Below are positions 7,221 through 16,915 of a stretch of DNA of 32,429 nucleotides, one piece after another. Origin of the DNA: Pseudomonadota bacterium (GTDB lineage: Bacteria > Desulfobacterota > Anaeroferrophillalia > Anaeroferrophillales > Anaeroferrophillaceae); contig JAYEKE010000102.1 in assembly GCA_034660915.1 (NCBI GenBank), forward strand, positions 1-32,429. Reading direction: 5' to 3'. The first letter of the stretch is position 1, and each line of letters starts with the position of its first letter. Made by a program: the position numbers and the translations under genes. The notes beneath the pieces are model-generated. The model was not told the DNA's origin, did not search any database, and saw only the letters and a program-made list of their open reading frames with translations.

Positions 7221-9896
7221 TTAAAGGGTGGCCGCCACCTCTTTAGTTGTAAAGACTTCGATCACATCACCAGGTTTCACATCATTATATTTTTCAATCC
7301 CGATGCCGCATTCAAAACCGGTCGAGACTTCCTTGACATCATCCTTAAATCGCTTCAAAGAGCTGATTTTCCCTTCATATATTACCGCATTATCCCGCAG
7401 CAATCGTACCCCGGCATTACGACTGACCTTACCATCTATCACCCGACAACCAGCAATGGTACCAACTTTACTGACCGCAAAGGCCTCTTTAACCTCAGCC
7501 CGTCCAAGATAAACTTCCTTGATCTCCGGCTGCAGCAAGCCAACCATGGCTTTCTTCACGTCATCAATTAAATTATAAATGATGGAATACAGCTTGATAT
7601 CCACATGCTCTTCTTCCGCCAGGTTCTGGGCTTTAATATCAGGGCGGACGTTAAAACCGATGATAATAGCCCTGGAAGCAGAAGCGAGCATGATATCCGC
7701 TTCCTTGATCCCGCCAACCGCCAGATGAATAACGTCAACCTTCACTTTTTCAGTGGATATTTTTTTAAGCGCTTCAGTCACAGCCTCGGCAGAACCATGG
7801 ACATCGGCCTTGACAATAATATTCAGCTTTTCTACTTCACCTTCCTGAATCTGATCAAAAAGATCTTCAAGGGAAATCTTACTGGTAGTGGAAATCTCCC
7901 TTTCCCGGAATTGGTGCTGACGGTAGTCGGACAGCTCCTTGGCCCTCTTTTCCGATTTCACCACATTAAAATCATCACCGGCAGCCGGGACTCCGGAAAG
8001 ACCCAGGATCTCCACCGGCATCGAGGGCCCAGCACTTTCAACCGATTCCCCATGATCATCAATCAAAGCCCTGACCCGGCCATTATAGAGACCGGCAACC
8101 ACAAAGTCTCCCGGTTTAACCGTTCCTTCCCGCACCAGTACCGTAGCCAGCGGTCCCTTGCCCCGGTCCAACCGGGACTCAATAATAATCCCTTTTCCGG
8201 GTTTATCCGGGTTGGCCTTAACTTCCATCATCTCGGACTGAAGCAGAACCATTTCCAGCAACGTATCAATATTAGTGCGTTTTTTAGCTGAGACCTCGAC
8301 AAAAATCGTATCGCCACCCCAATCTTCCGCAACTACCCCATGTTCGCTTAATTGCCGCTTCACTTCATCAGGACGAGCACCCGGCTTATCTATTTTATTA
8401 ACCGCAACAATGACAGGAACTTCAGCCGCCCGGGCATGATTAATAGATTCTATCGTCTGCGGCATAACCCCGTCATCAGCGGCTACCACCAGAATGACGA
8501 TATCGGTAATGCCGGCACCACGGGAACGCATGGTAGTAAAAGCTTCATGACCGGGAGTATCAATAAAAGAAATGGTTCCTTTCGGCAAGGCCACGGAATA
8601 GGCACCAATATGCTGAGTAATTCCACCGGCCTCCCCAGCCACCACCCGGGCTTCACGGATGGCATCCAACAAGGAGGTTTTACCGTGATCAACATGGCCC
8701 ATAACCGTGACTACAGGAGGGCGGGGGAGCAATGATTCTTCCGCATCCGGGGTCTCTTCCAATACGGTTATTTCATCAAAGGCGACATTTTCTACCGAGT
8801 GACCATATTCAGCGGCAATAATTGTTGCGGTATCAATATCAATCATCTGATTAATGGTCGCCATGACCCCGAGTTCCATTAATTTACCGATAATTTCAGA
8901 AGACTTGACCCCCAAGCGCTTAGCCAATTCACCGGCTGAAATCACCTCGGTTATTTTCACTACCCGCTTAATTTCTTTCGGTGTCGTAATTTCTGTTTTG
9001 TGTTCACCCCTCCTGGGGGCTTTGGCTTTCTTCCCTTTTCCACGACGGCCACGCGGGGCTTCATTTCCCCTCAAGTCGAGATTTTTAATAACCGATTTTT
9101 TATGAAAACCTTTCTTACGCGAACCTTCTTCCTTGTCAACATCGGGCGATGACCCTTTCTTCCTGCCCTTACGACCAGCTTTTTTTTCTTCAACCGGGGG
9201 CTCAGGTTGAGTTACAGCTGGCTGACCGGCGGCTGCAGGCCGCTGACTGGAATCTTCCGCGGCCTTTCCAGTTCCAGCTTTTTCTTCCTCCTGAGGTGCC
9301 TTTTTTGCTGGACGACCCAATTTTTTCAGCGCGACCTTACCGATCACCCGAGCTCCACGAGATTTAGCCTTTGCCGATTTCTCTTTCTTAACCGACGGCT
9401 TTTCTTCGACAGCCGCCGGCATTTCCTCTTCTACAACCGGAGGGACGGTTTCTGCCGTAACTTCACTCTCCACGGTCATTGATGCTTCTGTTTCAGGCTC
9501 AGCCGCCACCTCTGCTTCAGGTTTTTCTGCCACTGGAACTTCAACTTCCGGTTCGACAGTAGCGGTAACTTCCGGAATTTCTTCCACTGAAGGTGTTTCT
9601 TCAGTTTTCATCTCAGGGGAAGTCTCAACCGCAGGAATCTCTTCCACCACCGGTTTTACCTTCTTGCGGCGACGCCGAACAATACTGGAGCCAAGCCGCT
9701 TTTCCTGCATTCCGGGACCCTGATTTTCACGGCAAAAAACTTTGACTTTCTCAACCTGATCATAACTCAAAGAGCTGAATCTTCCATTCGCCGGAATGTC
9801 AAGATTAGCAAGGACATCCAAGAGCTCAGCATCCTTGAGATTCAATTCTCTGGAAAGTTCATAAACTTTCAGCTTTATTTGTTCCCCTAAAATCAA
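7221..9896 (-). CDS. infB: Translation initiation factor IF-2
   Basis: GTPase that brings fMet-tRNA to the 30S subunit and promotes subunit joining. In 891 residues: an N-terminal IF2N domain (about 10-53), a long low-complexity linker (about 75-310) first rich in Glu, Val, Pro and Ala and then in Lys, Arg and Gly, a second IF2N domain (about 318-369), and the G domain with GHVDHGKT at 400-407, DTPGHEAFT and NKID. Elongation-factor-like beta-barrel and fMet-tRNA-binding domains follow. No ATG lies near the expected N-terminus. TTG at 9896 is preferred, with a GGGGGTGA Shine-Dalgarno 6 nt upstream; GTG at 9905 is an alternative. It follows ylxR by 81 nt. Confidence 0.97.
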   Translation of the reverse strand: MILGEQIKLKVYELSRELNLKDAELLDVLANLDIPANGRFSSLSYDQVEKVKVFCRENQGPGMQEKRLGSSIVRRRRKKVKPVVEEIPAVETSPEMKTEETPSVEEIPEVTATVEPEVEVPVAEKPEAEVAAEPETEASMTVESEVTAETVPPVVEEEMPAAVEEKPSVKKEKSAKAKSRGARVIGKVALKKLGRPAKKAPQEEEKAGTGKAAEDSSQRPAAAGQPAVTQPEPPVEEKKAGRKGRKKGSSPDVDKEEGSRKKGFHKKSVIKNLDLRGNEAPRGRRGKGKKAKAPRRGEHKTEITTPKEIKRVVKITEVISAGELAKRLGVKSSEIIGKLMELGVMATINQMIDIDTATIIAAEYGHSVENVAFDEITVLEETPDAEESLLPRPPVVTVMGHVDHGKTSLLDAIREARVVAGEAGGITQHIGAYSVALPKGTISFIDTPGHEAFTTMRSRGAGITDIVILVVAADDGVMPQTIESINHARAAEVPVIVAVNKIDKPGARPDEVKRQLSEHGVVAEDWGGDTIFVEVSAKKRTNIDTLLEMVLLQSEMMEVKANPDKPGKGIIIESRLDRGKGPLATVLVREGTVKPGDFVVAGLYNGRVRALIDDHGESVESAGPSMPVEILGLSGVPAAGDDFNVVKSEKRAKELSDYRQHQFREREISTTSKISLEDLFDQIQEGEVEKLNIIVKADVHGSAEAVTEALKKISTEKVKVDVIHLAVGGIKEADIMLASASRAIIIGFNVRPDIKAQNLAEEEHVDIKLYSIIYNLIDDVKKAMVGLLQPEIKEVYLGRAEVKEAFAVSKVGTIAGCRVIDGKVSRNAGVRLLRDNAVIYEGKISSLKRFKDDVKEVSTGFECGIGIEKYNDVKPGDVIEVFTTKEVAATL

Positions 9897-9977
9897 AACC
9901 TGTCACCCCCTACACAGCAAACTATGGAACCAATAAATTTCCTGACCGCCTGACATCTTATCCGCTTAAAAACACCC

Positions 9978-10238
9978 TCAAACATGATCCTTAAGTTGTT
10001 TAATACTCTCGGAAACAATCTCCCTGAGCCGAAATTTAGTCGAATACTTCCTGGGTATCCGGATGTATCTTTCCAAGCAGTTTCCTGTTCGACAGAGATA
10101 AAAACCTCGACCGGGCTTATTGCTTTTGGTATCATAAAATAGAAATCCTGCTTCATCAGCAACAAAACGAAAAAACTCTGATTTGTCTGCCCGATGTCGA
10201 CAAACAATACAGGTCCGTAACGGCACATGATCTGTCAT
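9978..10238 (-). CDS. ylxR: YlxR-type (DUF448) RNA-binding protein
   Basis: Small, basic, presumed nucleic-acid-binding protein typically encoded between nusA and infB. The 86-residue product has the family opening PLRTCIVCR (Cys10, Cys13) and the GRGFYLC motif in the second half. In Bacillus and related systems YlxR has been linked to RNase P and transcriptional control; that cannot be inferred here. ATG at 10238, only 3 nt after the nusA stop, so translation is probably coupled to nusA. Confidence 0.9.
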   Translation of the reverse strand: MTDHVPLRTCIVCRHRADKSEFFRFVADEAGFLFYDTKSNKPGRGFYLCRTGNCLERYIRIPRKYSTKFRLREIVSESIKQLKDHV

Positions 10239-10241
10239 TGG

Positions 10242-11669
10242 TCAATCAACAGTATCATCGTCGTCTGCCGGAAGCTTGGTTATGTCATCAACAGAAACCT
10301 CTGCATCTGAGGTCTTCTCATCCACATCATCATCCACTGCAACTTCACCGGCAGCTGTCGGTTCCAACCCGGCTTCCGCATCAGCCGCACTGACTTCTTC
10401 CTGTTCCTCCCGTGCCTGTTCAGCTTTCGCCCTTAATTTTACTATGGCTTCGGCAGCACAGGAGACCAACTGTTCAGCATCAGGACCTTCAGTACCGATA
10501 ATCTCCGCCAATTCATCAGGAGAGGCAGCGGCAATATCTTCCAGCTGCCGGTAACCATTATCATACAGAAGCTCCATGGAAACATTATCCAGACCTTCCA
10601 CCTCATGCAAAGCTTCAAAGATTCGTTCGAAATCATCCGCCACCCGCGAAGTGGATTTCACATCCAGCTTCCAGCCGGTCAGGCGACTTGCCAGCCGAAC
10701 GTTCATGCCCCGACGGCCGATTGCCAGTGAAAGCTGATCATCCGGAACAATAATTTCCATAGCTCTGTTGTTTTCATCCAGAATAATTTTATTGATCTGG
10801 GCCGGGGACAAGGAATTGCAGACATAACGGACTTCATCGGGATTCCAACGGATAATGTCAATTTTCTCCCCTTTGAGTTCCTGGACTACGTTCTGAACCC
10901 GGGAGCCACGGACCCCAACACAGGCACCTACAGGATCCACATCATGATCATTGGTATAAACGGCAACCTTTGCCCGTATTCCCGGTTCCCTGGATGCCCC
11001 CTGGATGGTAATAATTCCCTCGTAAATTTCCGGGACTTCGGTCTCAAACAATTTGATCAAAAATCCCGGATGGGTCCGGGAAAGGATAATCTGCGGTCCC
11101 TTGAGGGTCATTTTAACATCCAGGAGATAAACCCGAACCCGCTCACCCTGGCGAAAGTTCTCCCGGGGAATGGTCTCGGAACGGGGCAATATAGCCTCGG
11201 TCTTTCCCAGATTGATTACCAGGTTACCACGTTCCACTCGCTGGACTGTCCCGCTGATAACTTCACCAATCCGCTCATGAAACTCTTCAAAAATGCTTTC
11301 CCGCTCAGCTTCCCTGATCTTTTGCATAATAACCTGTTTGGCCGTCTGGGCAGCAATCCGACCAAACTCGGAAGTATCCAACTTCAAGCCCAGGCTATCT
11401 CCATATTCAGCTTCCGCATCAAATTCACGCGCTTCCTCCAGGGAAATTTCGGTATAGGAATTTTCCGGGTTTTCAACCACTTCAACAAATTCAAAAAGTT
11501 CAATATCACCTGTTTCCTCATTAAACTGGGCTTCAATATCCCGACCTGGACCAAGTTTCTTCCGGGAAGCAGTAACCATCGCTGACTCGATAGCTTCCAC
11601 CAGGATCTCTTTCGGGATCCCCTTTTCTTTACCGACCTGATCAAGAATAAAGTTCAAACTGGAAGACAT
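10242..11669 (-). CDS. nusA: Transcription termination/antitermination factor NusA
   Basis: Binds RNA polymerase and modulates pausing, intrinsic termination and rRNA antitermination. The 475-residue product has an N-terminal RNAP-binding domain (1-130), an S1 domain (about 135-200), KH1 (about 231-275, GVRGSR at 252-257) and KH2 (about 305-340, AIGRRGMN at 316-323). A helix-hairpin-helix-like segment follows (about 358-412). The tail from 420 is strongly acidic (many Asp and Glu) instead of a second clear repeat. ATG at 11669 with TAGGAGG 8 nt upstream. It is preceded by rimP and followed by ylxR. Confidence 0.97.
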   Translation of the reverse strand: MSSSLNFILDQVGKEKGIPKEILVEAIESAMVTASRKKLGPGRDIEAQFNEETGDIELFEFVEVVENPENSYTEISLEEAREFDAEAEYGDSLGLKLDTSEFGRIAAQTAKQVIMQKIREAERESIFEEFHERIGEVISGTVQRVERGNLVINLGKTEAILPRSETIPRENFRQGERVRVYLLDVKMTLKGPQIILSRTHPGFLIKLFETEVPEIYEGIITIQGASREPGIRAKVAVYTNDHDVDPVGACVGVRGSRVQNVVQELKGEKIDIIRWNPDEVRYVCNSLSPAQINKIILDENNRAMEIIVPDDQLSLAIGRRGMNVRLASRLTGWKLDVKSTSRVADDFERIFEALHEVEGLDNVSMELLYDNGYRQLEDIAAASPDELAEIIGTEGPDAEQLVSCAAEAIVKLRAKAEQAREEQEEVSAADAEAGLEPTAAGEVAVDDDVDEKTSDAEVSVDDITKLPADDDDTVD

Positions 11670-11753
11670 GCACCCGGCCTCCTACATCATATTTGTTCTA
11701 TCTTTAAAATAAGAAACATCATCATAAACCCATAACCGTATTATACGGCCAGA

Positions 11754-12224
11754 TCATTTACCCGGTTCAGGAAATTCATATACCAGATTACATTTGGCAA
11801 AATTAGCCACATCCAGAGTATAGCAACCGGTATCAGTATCCAGAACAATGGAACCGTCTGCTTCACTGTACTCCTGCAGAACACCACTAAAACGCCGGCG
11901 CCCATCAACCGGCATCCTGGTTTTTATTTTAATCTTTTTACCGCAATGCGCAAGAAAATCTTTCGGCCGTTTCAAGGGCCGGTTAAGTCCTGGAGATGAA
12001 ACTTCCAAAGCATAGCGGAATGGAATAATATCCTCAACATCCAGGAGCGCCCCCAGCTGACGGCTGACAATAACACAGTCATCCAGGGTGACTCCGCCTG
12101 CAGGCCTGTCTATATACAGTCGCAGGATGCCCCGGTCATCCGAGGCCAGGTATTCCATGTCCACCAGTTCAAAGCCCAACGATGCCAACAGCTCTTCGCT
12201 GTAAGAACGAACGGTAAGCAGCAT
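11754..12224 (-). CDS. rimP: Ribosome maturation factor RimP
   Basis: Cytoplasmic factor needed for 30S subunit maturation. The 156-residue product shows ELVDMEYL, the RLYIDRPAGGVTLDDCV segment and YALEVSSPGLNRPLK, all family landmarks, and an SM-like C-terminal domain. The start at 12224 is preferred: it gives the usual length and has AGGA 8 nt upstream. The frame extends to an ATG at 12350, but that ATG directly abuts a terminator and lacks a Shine-Dalgarno. First gene of the nusA-infB operon. Confidence 0.93.
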   Translation of the reverse strand: MLLTVRSYSEELLASLGFELVDMEYLASDDRGILRLYIDRPAGGVTLDDCVIVSRQLGALLDVEDIIPFRYALEVSSPGLNRPLKRPKDFLAHCGKKIKIKTRMPVDGRRRFSGVLQEYSEADGSIVLDTDTGCYTLDVANFAKCNLVYEFPEPGK

Positions 12225-12298
12225 TGAAGCTATCCTGTCCTGCGGAGCACCCATCAAATCAATAAAAACGTTGTCAGCATGTAAATTAGTTTCCATCT

Positions 12299-12332
12299 GG
12301 AAATTAATAATTTCCGGATGAACACAAATCAA
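12299..12332 (-). promoter_or_regulatory. Candidate rimP-nusA-infB promoter with palindrome over the -10
   Basis: On the minus strand TTGATT (12327-12332) is followed after 17 nt by TATTAA (12304-12309). The -10 lies inside a perfect palindrome, GGAAATT-ATT-AATTTCC (12299-12315), which could be an operator or a leader hairpin. Each hexamer matches consensus at four of six positions. Transcription from here would start downstream of the terminator at 12357-12387 and give a leader of about 70 nt before ATG 12224. Confidence 0.4.
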
Positions 12333-12356
12333 CCAGATCCCGGCTGTCATTTCAGT

Positions 12357-12387
12357 AAAAAAAAAGCGGGCTCTCCTAAGCCCACTT
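12357..12387 (-). terminator. Intrinsic terminator upstream of rimP
   Basis: On the minus strand AAGTGGGCT, a 6-nt loop TAGGAG, and AGCCCGCTT form a 9-bp stem with one G-U pair, followed by nine T. This is a strong Rho-independent terminator, yet no minus-strand gene lies upstream; plsC starts on the other strand at 12527. It is either an attenuator in a longer rimP leader or the end of a short RNA starting near 12420. Confidence 0.75.
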
Positions 12388-12526
12388 CAAAAAAAACAGT
12401 GTATCCGAGCCAAAATATATTGCGCATTTAACATTATTATTCGGTAAATGCAAGTTTTTTCTTCAAAAAAACGGCATAACCGCGTATAAACCGGAGGAAA
12501 TTGCTATCTTTCATCGAGGTATTATT

Positions 12527-13276
12527 TTGAAGAAACTAAAAGATTTTTTGCTGGCGCTGTATTCATCGATATTGGTCGGTATCCTAACCTTATTTTGGAC
12601 AACATCAGCCATTATCTGCAGCTTTATTCCACCCTTGAGGGTTAAAGGCGTCAACTTCTGCGCTCGCTACTGGGGCAAAACCGTTCTAGGCGGCAGTGGC
12701 ATCAAGGTAAAAGTTATCGGGGCTGAAAACTGCCAGCCAGGCAAGAATTACATGATCATCGCCAACCATCGAAGTTTTCTTGATATCTATGCTGTCCTTG
12801 CCGGCAGCGGCCTCAATTGCCGCATGGTAGCCAAGCGGGAACTGGCCAGGATTCCCCTGTTTGGCCTGATGCTGAGACGCAGCCACACCATTATCATTGA
12901 CCGGGGCAACCGGAACCAGGCCATTAAAGCCATGAAAATCAAGGGAAAAGAACTGAAAGAAGTTGGCATTACTATGGTTATTTTTGCCGAAGGGACCCGG
13001 GCCACAGGTGACAAGCTGCTGGGAGAATTCAAAAAAGGGGCATTTATTCTTGCCGCCCAGCTTGGACTGTCAATCCTGCCCATCACCATTATCGGCACGG
13101 ACAAATTGCAGCCCAAGGGTTCAATCAGCATTCACCCGGGAACCATCACCCTGAAAATTGATCCCCCACTGGAAATCCCGGAGTATAACCGGCCCAGCGA
13201 CATCAGGCCGGTAGCGGCCAGAACCTACGAAATAATTGAGAGTAATTTGCTGGCAGTCCGTGAAGGGAATCTATAA
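12527..13276 (+). CDS. plsC: 1-acyl-sn-glycerol-3-phosphate acyltransferase
   Basis: Inner-membrane enzyme that acylates lysophosphatidate to phosphatidate in phospholipid synthesis. In the 249-residue product a hydrophobic N-terminal segment (about 8-35) precedes the catalytic NHRSFLD motif (80-86, His81 and Asp86) and FAEGTR (153-158). The later LPITIIGTDKL region is also typical. The start is TTG at 12527 with GAGG 7 nt upstream; no ATG fits. It stands alone, divergent from rimP and convergent with the DUF445 gene. No specific promoter could be assigned in the 126-nt upstream region. Confidence 0.93.
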   Translation: MKKLKDFLLALYSSILVGILTLFWTTSAIICSFIPPLRVKGVNFCARYWGKTVLGGSGIKVKVIGAENCQPGKNYMIIANHRSFLDIYAVLAGSGLNCRMVAKRELARIPLFGLMLRRSHTIIIDRGNRNQAIKAMKIKGKELKEVGITMVIFAEGTRATGDKLLGEFKKGAFILAAQLGLSILPITIIGTDKLQPKGSISIHPGTITLKIDPPLEIPEYNRPSDIRPVAARTYEIIESNLLAVREGNL

Positions 13277-13326
13277 AGATTGCGGCCTGACGAAAAAATA
13301 AAGTTTTTTAGCGGCCGTCATCACTC

Positions 13327-14928
13327 TCAATAAAAATAATACATAAACAATACCTGGAAACCGCCGATCAGGGCTCCCAGTATCCCGCCAAAAATGTTGA
13401 TATAGGTGAAATGTTCCTTCATGATATCCATCAGCAGGGCCTCAACCTGTAAAACCGGCAACTCATTAATCCGTTCTTCAACCATCGCCGGAATATCAAT
13501 AGAGTCCGTCAGGTGAGGCAGTTCAGTTTCCATAAGATTGATGGCTCTCCGATGAGTAAAAACAATCCCCCGCTCCAATAACTCGTAAGGAACTTTCAGT
13601 GATATCCGGCCTACGGGTACTTCATAAAAATAACGGCTGAGCATTGCATGCAACTGGTTGGTAAATTGTCTTTTCATCTGTTTGGACCGCATCACCAGCA
13701 GCAGTTTATTCCTGGCCTGTCTGGTCACCGCATCGGGCAGATCACCAAGACCAACCGCCGCCGCCAGCCGGGAAAAGGGGATATTATTAATGCTCATCAA
13801 GACCTGCTCAAACAAGGTAAAACAGCGATCGGCAGTTTCCTGGCGAGCTACTAAGGCCAGCAATTTGCCCTTGACATAATCGCTCATACCCGCAAGTTTC
13901 TGATAGGATACTTTTTTCGCCAGCTCATTAACCGGAATCTGTAAAAACTTGTCCAGCCTCTCGGTTATCAATTCCATCACCTTTTTCTGCACTTCGGGTT
14001 GTTGCATAGCGGCAGCCACATCTTCACCGGCAGCATCCACCAGATCATCAATTTTTTGGGCTAAAACCTCTTCCTGCAAGGCCCAGCCGGCCAGCAATTT
14101 TTTCCAGAATCCCATCTTGCTGATATAGCTATTAATGGTCTGGTGAATACGCACTTTAATCTGCCGGCGAATGTTAGGATCATAAAGCAGCCGGCTCAAA
14201 GAATCCATCAGGCCGGGCAACTCCTGCTGCAGCTGGCTGATCAGCAAATCCCGCAGATCGGCAGGAATAACCCGGGCCAGAGGTTTTGACGAACTGAGCA
14301 GGCGGGAAAAACCATGGTCAAACTCCCGCTCCAGCCAACCATGCACTGCTGCTGACTGCAGCCATTTACCAAAGGCATCGCGCAATTGCAGCCGAAAAGC
14401 CGCATATGATTCCACCGTCACTACAGAGGACAGGTTGGCAGCAAATGCCTGTTGTCCCAAATGCCGCAAAAAATCAGCCATTAACGTATCAATGGCTTCA
14501 TCTTCCACCAGCTGGCCCACCAGGCCATAAAGATAATGCCGACTGCGATCCACCAGCTGTTCCACATCTTGATGAAATTCTGCCGGAAGAAGTGAGTTAA
14601 GGGGACCCATATCCCGTTCAAAAATCGCCTGAAAACGCCTGGCTATTGCCAGGTAGAGGACATCCTGAAAATCACGGCGCTGGAGGCGGGAAACAATAAC
14701 ATCACGGGTCAGCAGATGATCCCCAATCATGCGTCCAATATTGGTAGCCAGTTCTTTACGCTTGGCGGGAATGATCCCGGGAGTCAGGGGGACGGGAATA
14801 GTGAAGATCCTTTTTTGTTCCAGCGGCCGGAATAGCATCCTGATGGCCAGGTAATTGGTAAAATAACCGATCACCGCCCCCACCATCGGCGGCGCCAGAA
14901 AGGGAATCAGACCTTGATAATCCATCAT
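13327..14928 (-). CDS. DUF445 family membrane protein
   Basis: A 533-residue conserved membrane protein of unknown function. A hydrophobic N-terminus (about 5-32, with the family pattern GYFTNYLAIRMLFRP just after) and a hydrophobic C-terminal segment (about 510-530, ILGALIGGFQVLFMYYF) flank a long, probably helical region. PGIIPAKRKELA is a further hallmark of the DUF445/YheB-like family. Start at the first of two ATGs (14928) behind a GAGAAGAG stretch. It is monocistronic with a promoter candidate upstream. No function is proposed. Confidence 0.85.
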   Translation of the reverse strand: MMDYQGLIPFLAPPMVGAVIGYFTNYLAIRMLFRPLEQKRIFTIPVPLTPGIIPAKRKELATNIGRMIGDHLLTRDVIVSRLQRRDFQDVLYLAIARRFQAIFERDMGPLNSLLPAEFHQDVEQLVDRSRHYLYGLVGQLVEDEAIDTLMADFLRHLGQQAFAANLSSVVTVESYAAFRLQLRDAFGKWLQSAAVHGWLEREFDHGFSRLLSSSKPLARVIPADLRDLLISQLQQELPGLMDSLSRLLYDPNIRRQIKVRIHQTINSYISKMGFWKKLLAGWALQEEVLAQKIDDLVDAAGEDVAAAMQQPEVQKKVMELITERLDKFLQIPVNELAKKVSYQKLAGMSDYVKGKLLALVARQETADRCFTLFEQVLMSINNIPFSRLAAAVGLGDLPDAVTRQARNKLLLVMRSKQMKRQFTNQLHAMLSRYFYEVPVGRISLKVPYELLERGIVFTHRRAINLMETELPHLTDSIDIPAMVEERINELPVLQVEALLMDIMKEHFTYINIFGGILGALIGGFQVLFMYYFY

Positions 14929-14994
14929 CTCTTCTCGATATTATCCAACTGGAAATGCAACTTTCAGCTCAACCAGTTATGTAACCAATGCTTC

Positions 14995-15024
14995 ACTGAC
15001 AGCTGATTGCTGACTGCTGAAAGC
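14995..15024. repeat. 7-bp tandem array (GCTGANN type)
   Basis: Four in-register heptamers ACTGACA, GCTGATT, GCTGACT and GCTGAAA, then GC. On the minus strand they read NNTCAGC, a variant of the NNTTAGC arrays elsewhere. The array lies immediately next to the perfect hairpin at 15026. Confidence 0.65.
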
Positions 15025-15025
15025 A

Positions 15026-15055
15026 TTTATCAGGAAATATTGATTTCCTGATAAA
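15026..15055. repeat. Perfect 12-bp inverted repeat
   Basis: TTTATCAGGAAA and its exact complement TTTCCTGATAAA are separated by 6 nt. No T run follows on either strand, so it is not an ordinary terminator. It falls at the predicted transcription start of the DUF445 gene, so it may be an operator or a stable 5' leader stem. Confidence 0.7.
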
Positions 15056-15057
15056 AC

Positions 15058-15086
15058 TATATAATTGAAGCCGGATAAATAATCAA
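15058..15086 (-). promoter_or_regulatory. Candidate promoter of the DUF445 gene
   Basis: On the minus strand TTGATT (15081-15086) and TATATA (15058-15063) are separated by 17 nt. The -10 is near consensus and the -35 matches four of six. The start point would fall in or just before the 12-bp inverted repeat. Confidence 0.4.
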
Positions 15087-15236
15087 GGAGGCATGGAGAC
15101 ATCAACTATATTTTACTTGTCTTGCTCGCTGGATTAGGCTACTAATTGTCTTCATCCGGAAAACGATAGCATACCATCTGCTTATCTGAAACTTTTTTGT
15201 CCGAAATGCTTGGTACGGCCTTGATAATGGTAATCC

Positions 15237-16901
15237 ATGAATAAAAAAGCAGCATCCATTCTGATTTCTATCCTTTCCCTGATTCTGCTGGTCGCCTGCG
15301 GGCAGTCATCGTCACCAGATGACAGCCAGAAAATCATTAAAAACAATGAGTTGGAGCAGAAATCCGTTGATAAACTTACACCAGTCCATGGTGATACCAT
15401 CGTCGTCGGTTCCATCGGCGACGCCAGCAACCTGATTCCGCTGCTGGCATCCGACTCGCCCTCGCACCAGGTAGCCGGCCTGATTTATAACGGCTTGGTC
15501 CGCTATGATAAAAATCTCAAGCTGGAAGGTGAACTGGCAAAATCATGGGAAATTTCCACTGACGGTCTGACCATCACCTTTCATCTGCGTCACGGGGTAA
15601 AATGGCATGATGGAGCCCCATTCACCGCCGATGATGTCATGTTTACCTACCGGTTGATCATTGATCCCAAGACCCCCACCGCCTACGCCGGTGACTTCGA
15701 GCAGGTCAAGGAAGCAAAGATTATTGACACCCACACCTTCCAGGTAGTTTATGAAAAACCTTTCGCCCCGGCTCTGGCCAGCTGGGGGCTCTCCATCCTG
15801 CCCAAGCACCTGCTGGAGGGCCGGGATATCACCAAAAGTCCCCTGTCACGAGATCCAATAGGAACCGGCCCTTATAAATTCAGCCAGTGGAAGGGCGGTG
15901 AAAAAATTGAGTTGACCGCTAACCAGGATTATTTTGAAGGTCAACCCTATATTGAACGCTACCGCTACCGGATCATTCCCGATTCAGCCACCATGTTTCT
16001 GGAACTGAAAGCCGGCAACCTGGATTGGATGGGCCTGACTCCGATTCAATATGACCGTCAGACAGCCGGCAAAAAATTCAAGGGAAAATTCAATAAATAT
16101 CGTTACTTATCATTCGCTTACACCTACTTGGGTTACAACCTCAAAAATCCCTTATTTCAAGACCGGCGGGTGCGCCAGGCATTAAGCTTTGCCATTAACA
16201 AACAGGAGCTCATTGACGGCGTCCTGCTGGGTTACGGTCGCGTTGCCACCGGACCCTACAAACCGGACACCTGGTTTTACCACCAACCGACCAGAAAATA
16301 TCCCTACAACCCCGAAAAAGCAAAACAACTGCTGCAGGAAGTCGGCTGGCAGGACCGTGACGGTGACGGGCTGCTGGACAAGGATGGCCACCCATTTATC
16401 TTTACGGTCATGACCAACCAGGGCAACTCCTTGCGGGCCAAAACAGCGGTGATTATCCAGCGCCGCCTGGAGGAAATCGGCATCAAGATGAAAATCAGGA
16501 TCATCGAGTGGTCGGCCTTCATCAATGAATTTATCGACAAGAAAAAGTTTGAAGCCGTTATCCTCGGCTGGACCACCGGTCAAGACCCGGACATGTATGA
16601 CATCTGGCATTCCGCGAAAACCGGTCCCAAGGAACTGAACTTCATCAGTTATAAAAACCCTGAGGTTGACCGGCTGCTGGAAAAGGGCCGCCACACTTTC
16701 GCCCGGGAAGAACGCCGGAAATATTATGACCGTTTCCAGGAAATCCTGGCCGAAGAGCAGCCCTACACTTTTTTGTACGTGCCGGAATCCCTGCCGATTA
16801 TCGCCGCCCGTTTTCACGGTATCAAGCCGGCACCGGCCGGTATTTCCTACAATTTCATCAAGTGGCATGTCCCCCAGACCCTGCAGAAGTATACCCAATA
16901 A
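15237..16901 (+). CDS. Peptide/nickel-type ABC transporter substrate-binding lipoprotein
   Basis: Periplasmic SBP_bac_5 (OppA/DppA-like) receptor, 554 residues, anchored as a lipoprotein: the signal peptide ends LVAC with Cys21 as the lipidation site. Family features include [19 protein letters not shown], the [10 protein letters not shown] block followed by [16 protein letters not shown], and [11 protein letters not shown]. It probably delivers oligopeptides or a similar ligand to the two permeases that follow; specificity cannot be deduced. ATG at 15237 has only a weak Shine-Dalgarno, but the signal peptide fixes the start. The stop is 14 nt before the first permease gene. Confidence 0.93.
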   Translation: MNKKAASILISILSLILLVACGQSSSPDDSQKIIKNNELEQKSVDKLTPVHGDTIVVGSIGDASNLIPLLASDSPSHQVAGLIYNGLVRYDKNLKLEGELAKSWEISTDGLTITFHLRHGVKWHDGAPFTADDVMFTYRLIIDPKTPTAYAGDFEQVKEAKIIDTHTFQVVYEKPFAPALASWGLSILPKHLLEGRDITKSPLSRDPIGTGPYKFSQWKGGEKIELTANQDYFEGQPYIERYRYRIIPDSATMFLELKAGNLDWMGLTPIQYDRQTAGKKFKGKFNKYRYLSFAYTYLGYNLKNPLFQDRRVRQALSFAINKQELIDGVLLGYGRVATGPYKPDTWFYHQPTRKYPYNPEKAKQLLQEVGWQDRDGDGLLDKDGHPFIFTVMTNQGNSLRAKTAVIIQRRLEEIGIKMKIRIIEWSAFINEFIDKKKFEAVILGWTTGQDPDMYDIWHSAKTGPKELNFISYKNPEVDRLLEKGRHTFAREERRKYYDRFQEILAEEQPYTFLYVPESLPIIAARFHGIKPAPAGISYNFIKWHVPQTLQKYTQ

Positions 16902-16915
16902 CTACGGTTTTTCCC

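Larger units (their letters stand above)
14929..15236. other. 308-nt divergent region between DUF445 gene and oppA-like gene
   Basis: It contains a heptamer array (14995-15024), a perfect 12-bp inverted repeat (15026-15055) and a minus-strand promoter candidate (15058-15086). Nothing convincing is seen in 15095-15236 apart from weak hexamers, so the oppA promoter remains unassigned. Confidence 0.6.

Noticed and set aside
12225-12350. N-terminal extension of RimP from an ATG at 12350
   Set aside because: It starts directly after a terminator, has no Shine-Dalgarno, and makes the protein about 40 residues longer than the family; ATG 12224 has a good Shine-Dalgarno and gives the usual length.
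15093-15137. 14-codon frame after an AAGGAGG at 15085-15091
   Set aside because: The ATG is only one base from the Shine-Dalgarno, too close for initiation, and the peptide is not recognisable.
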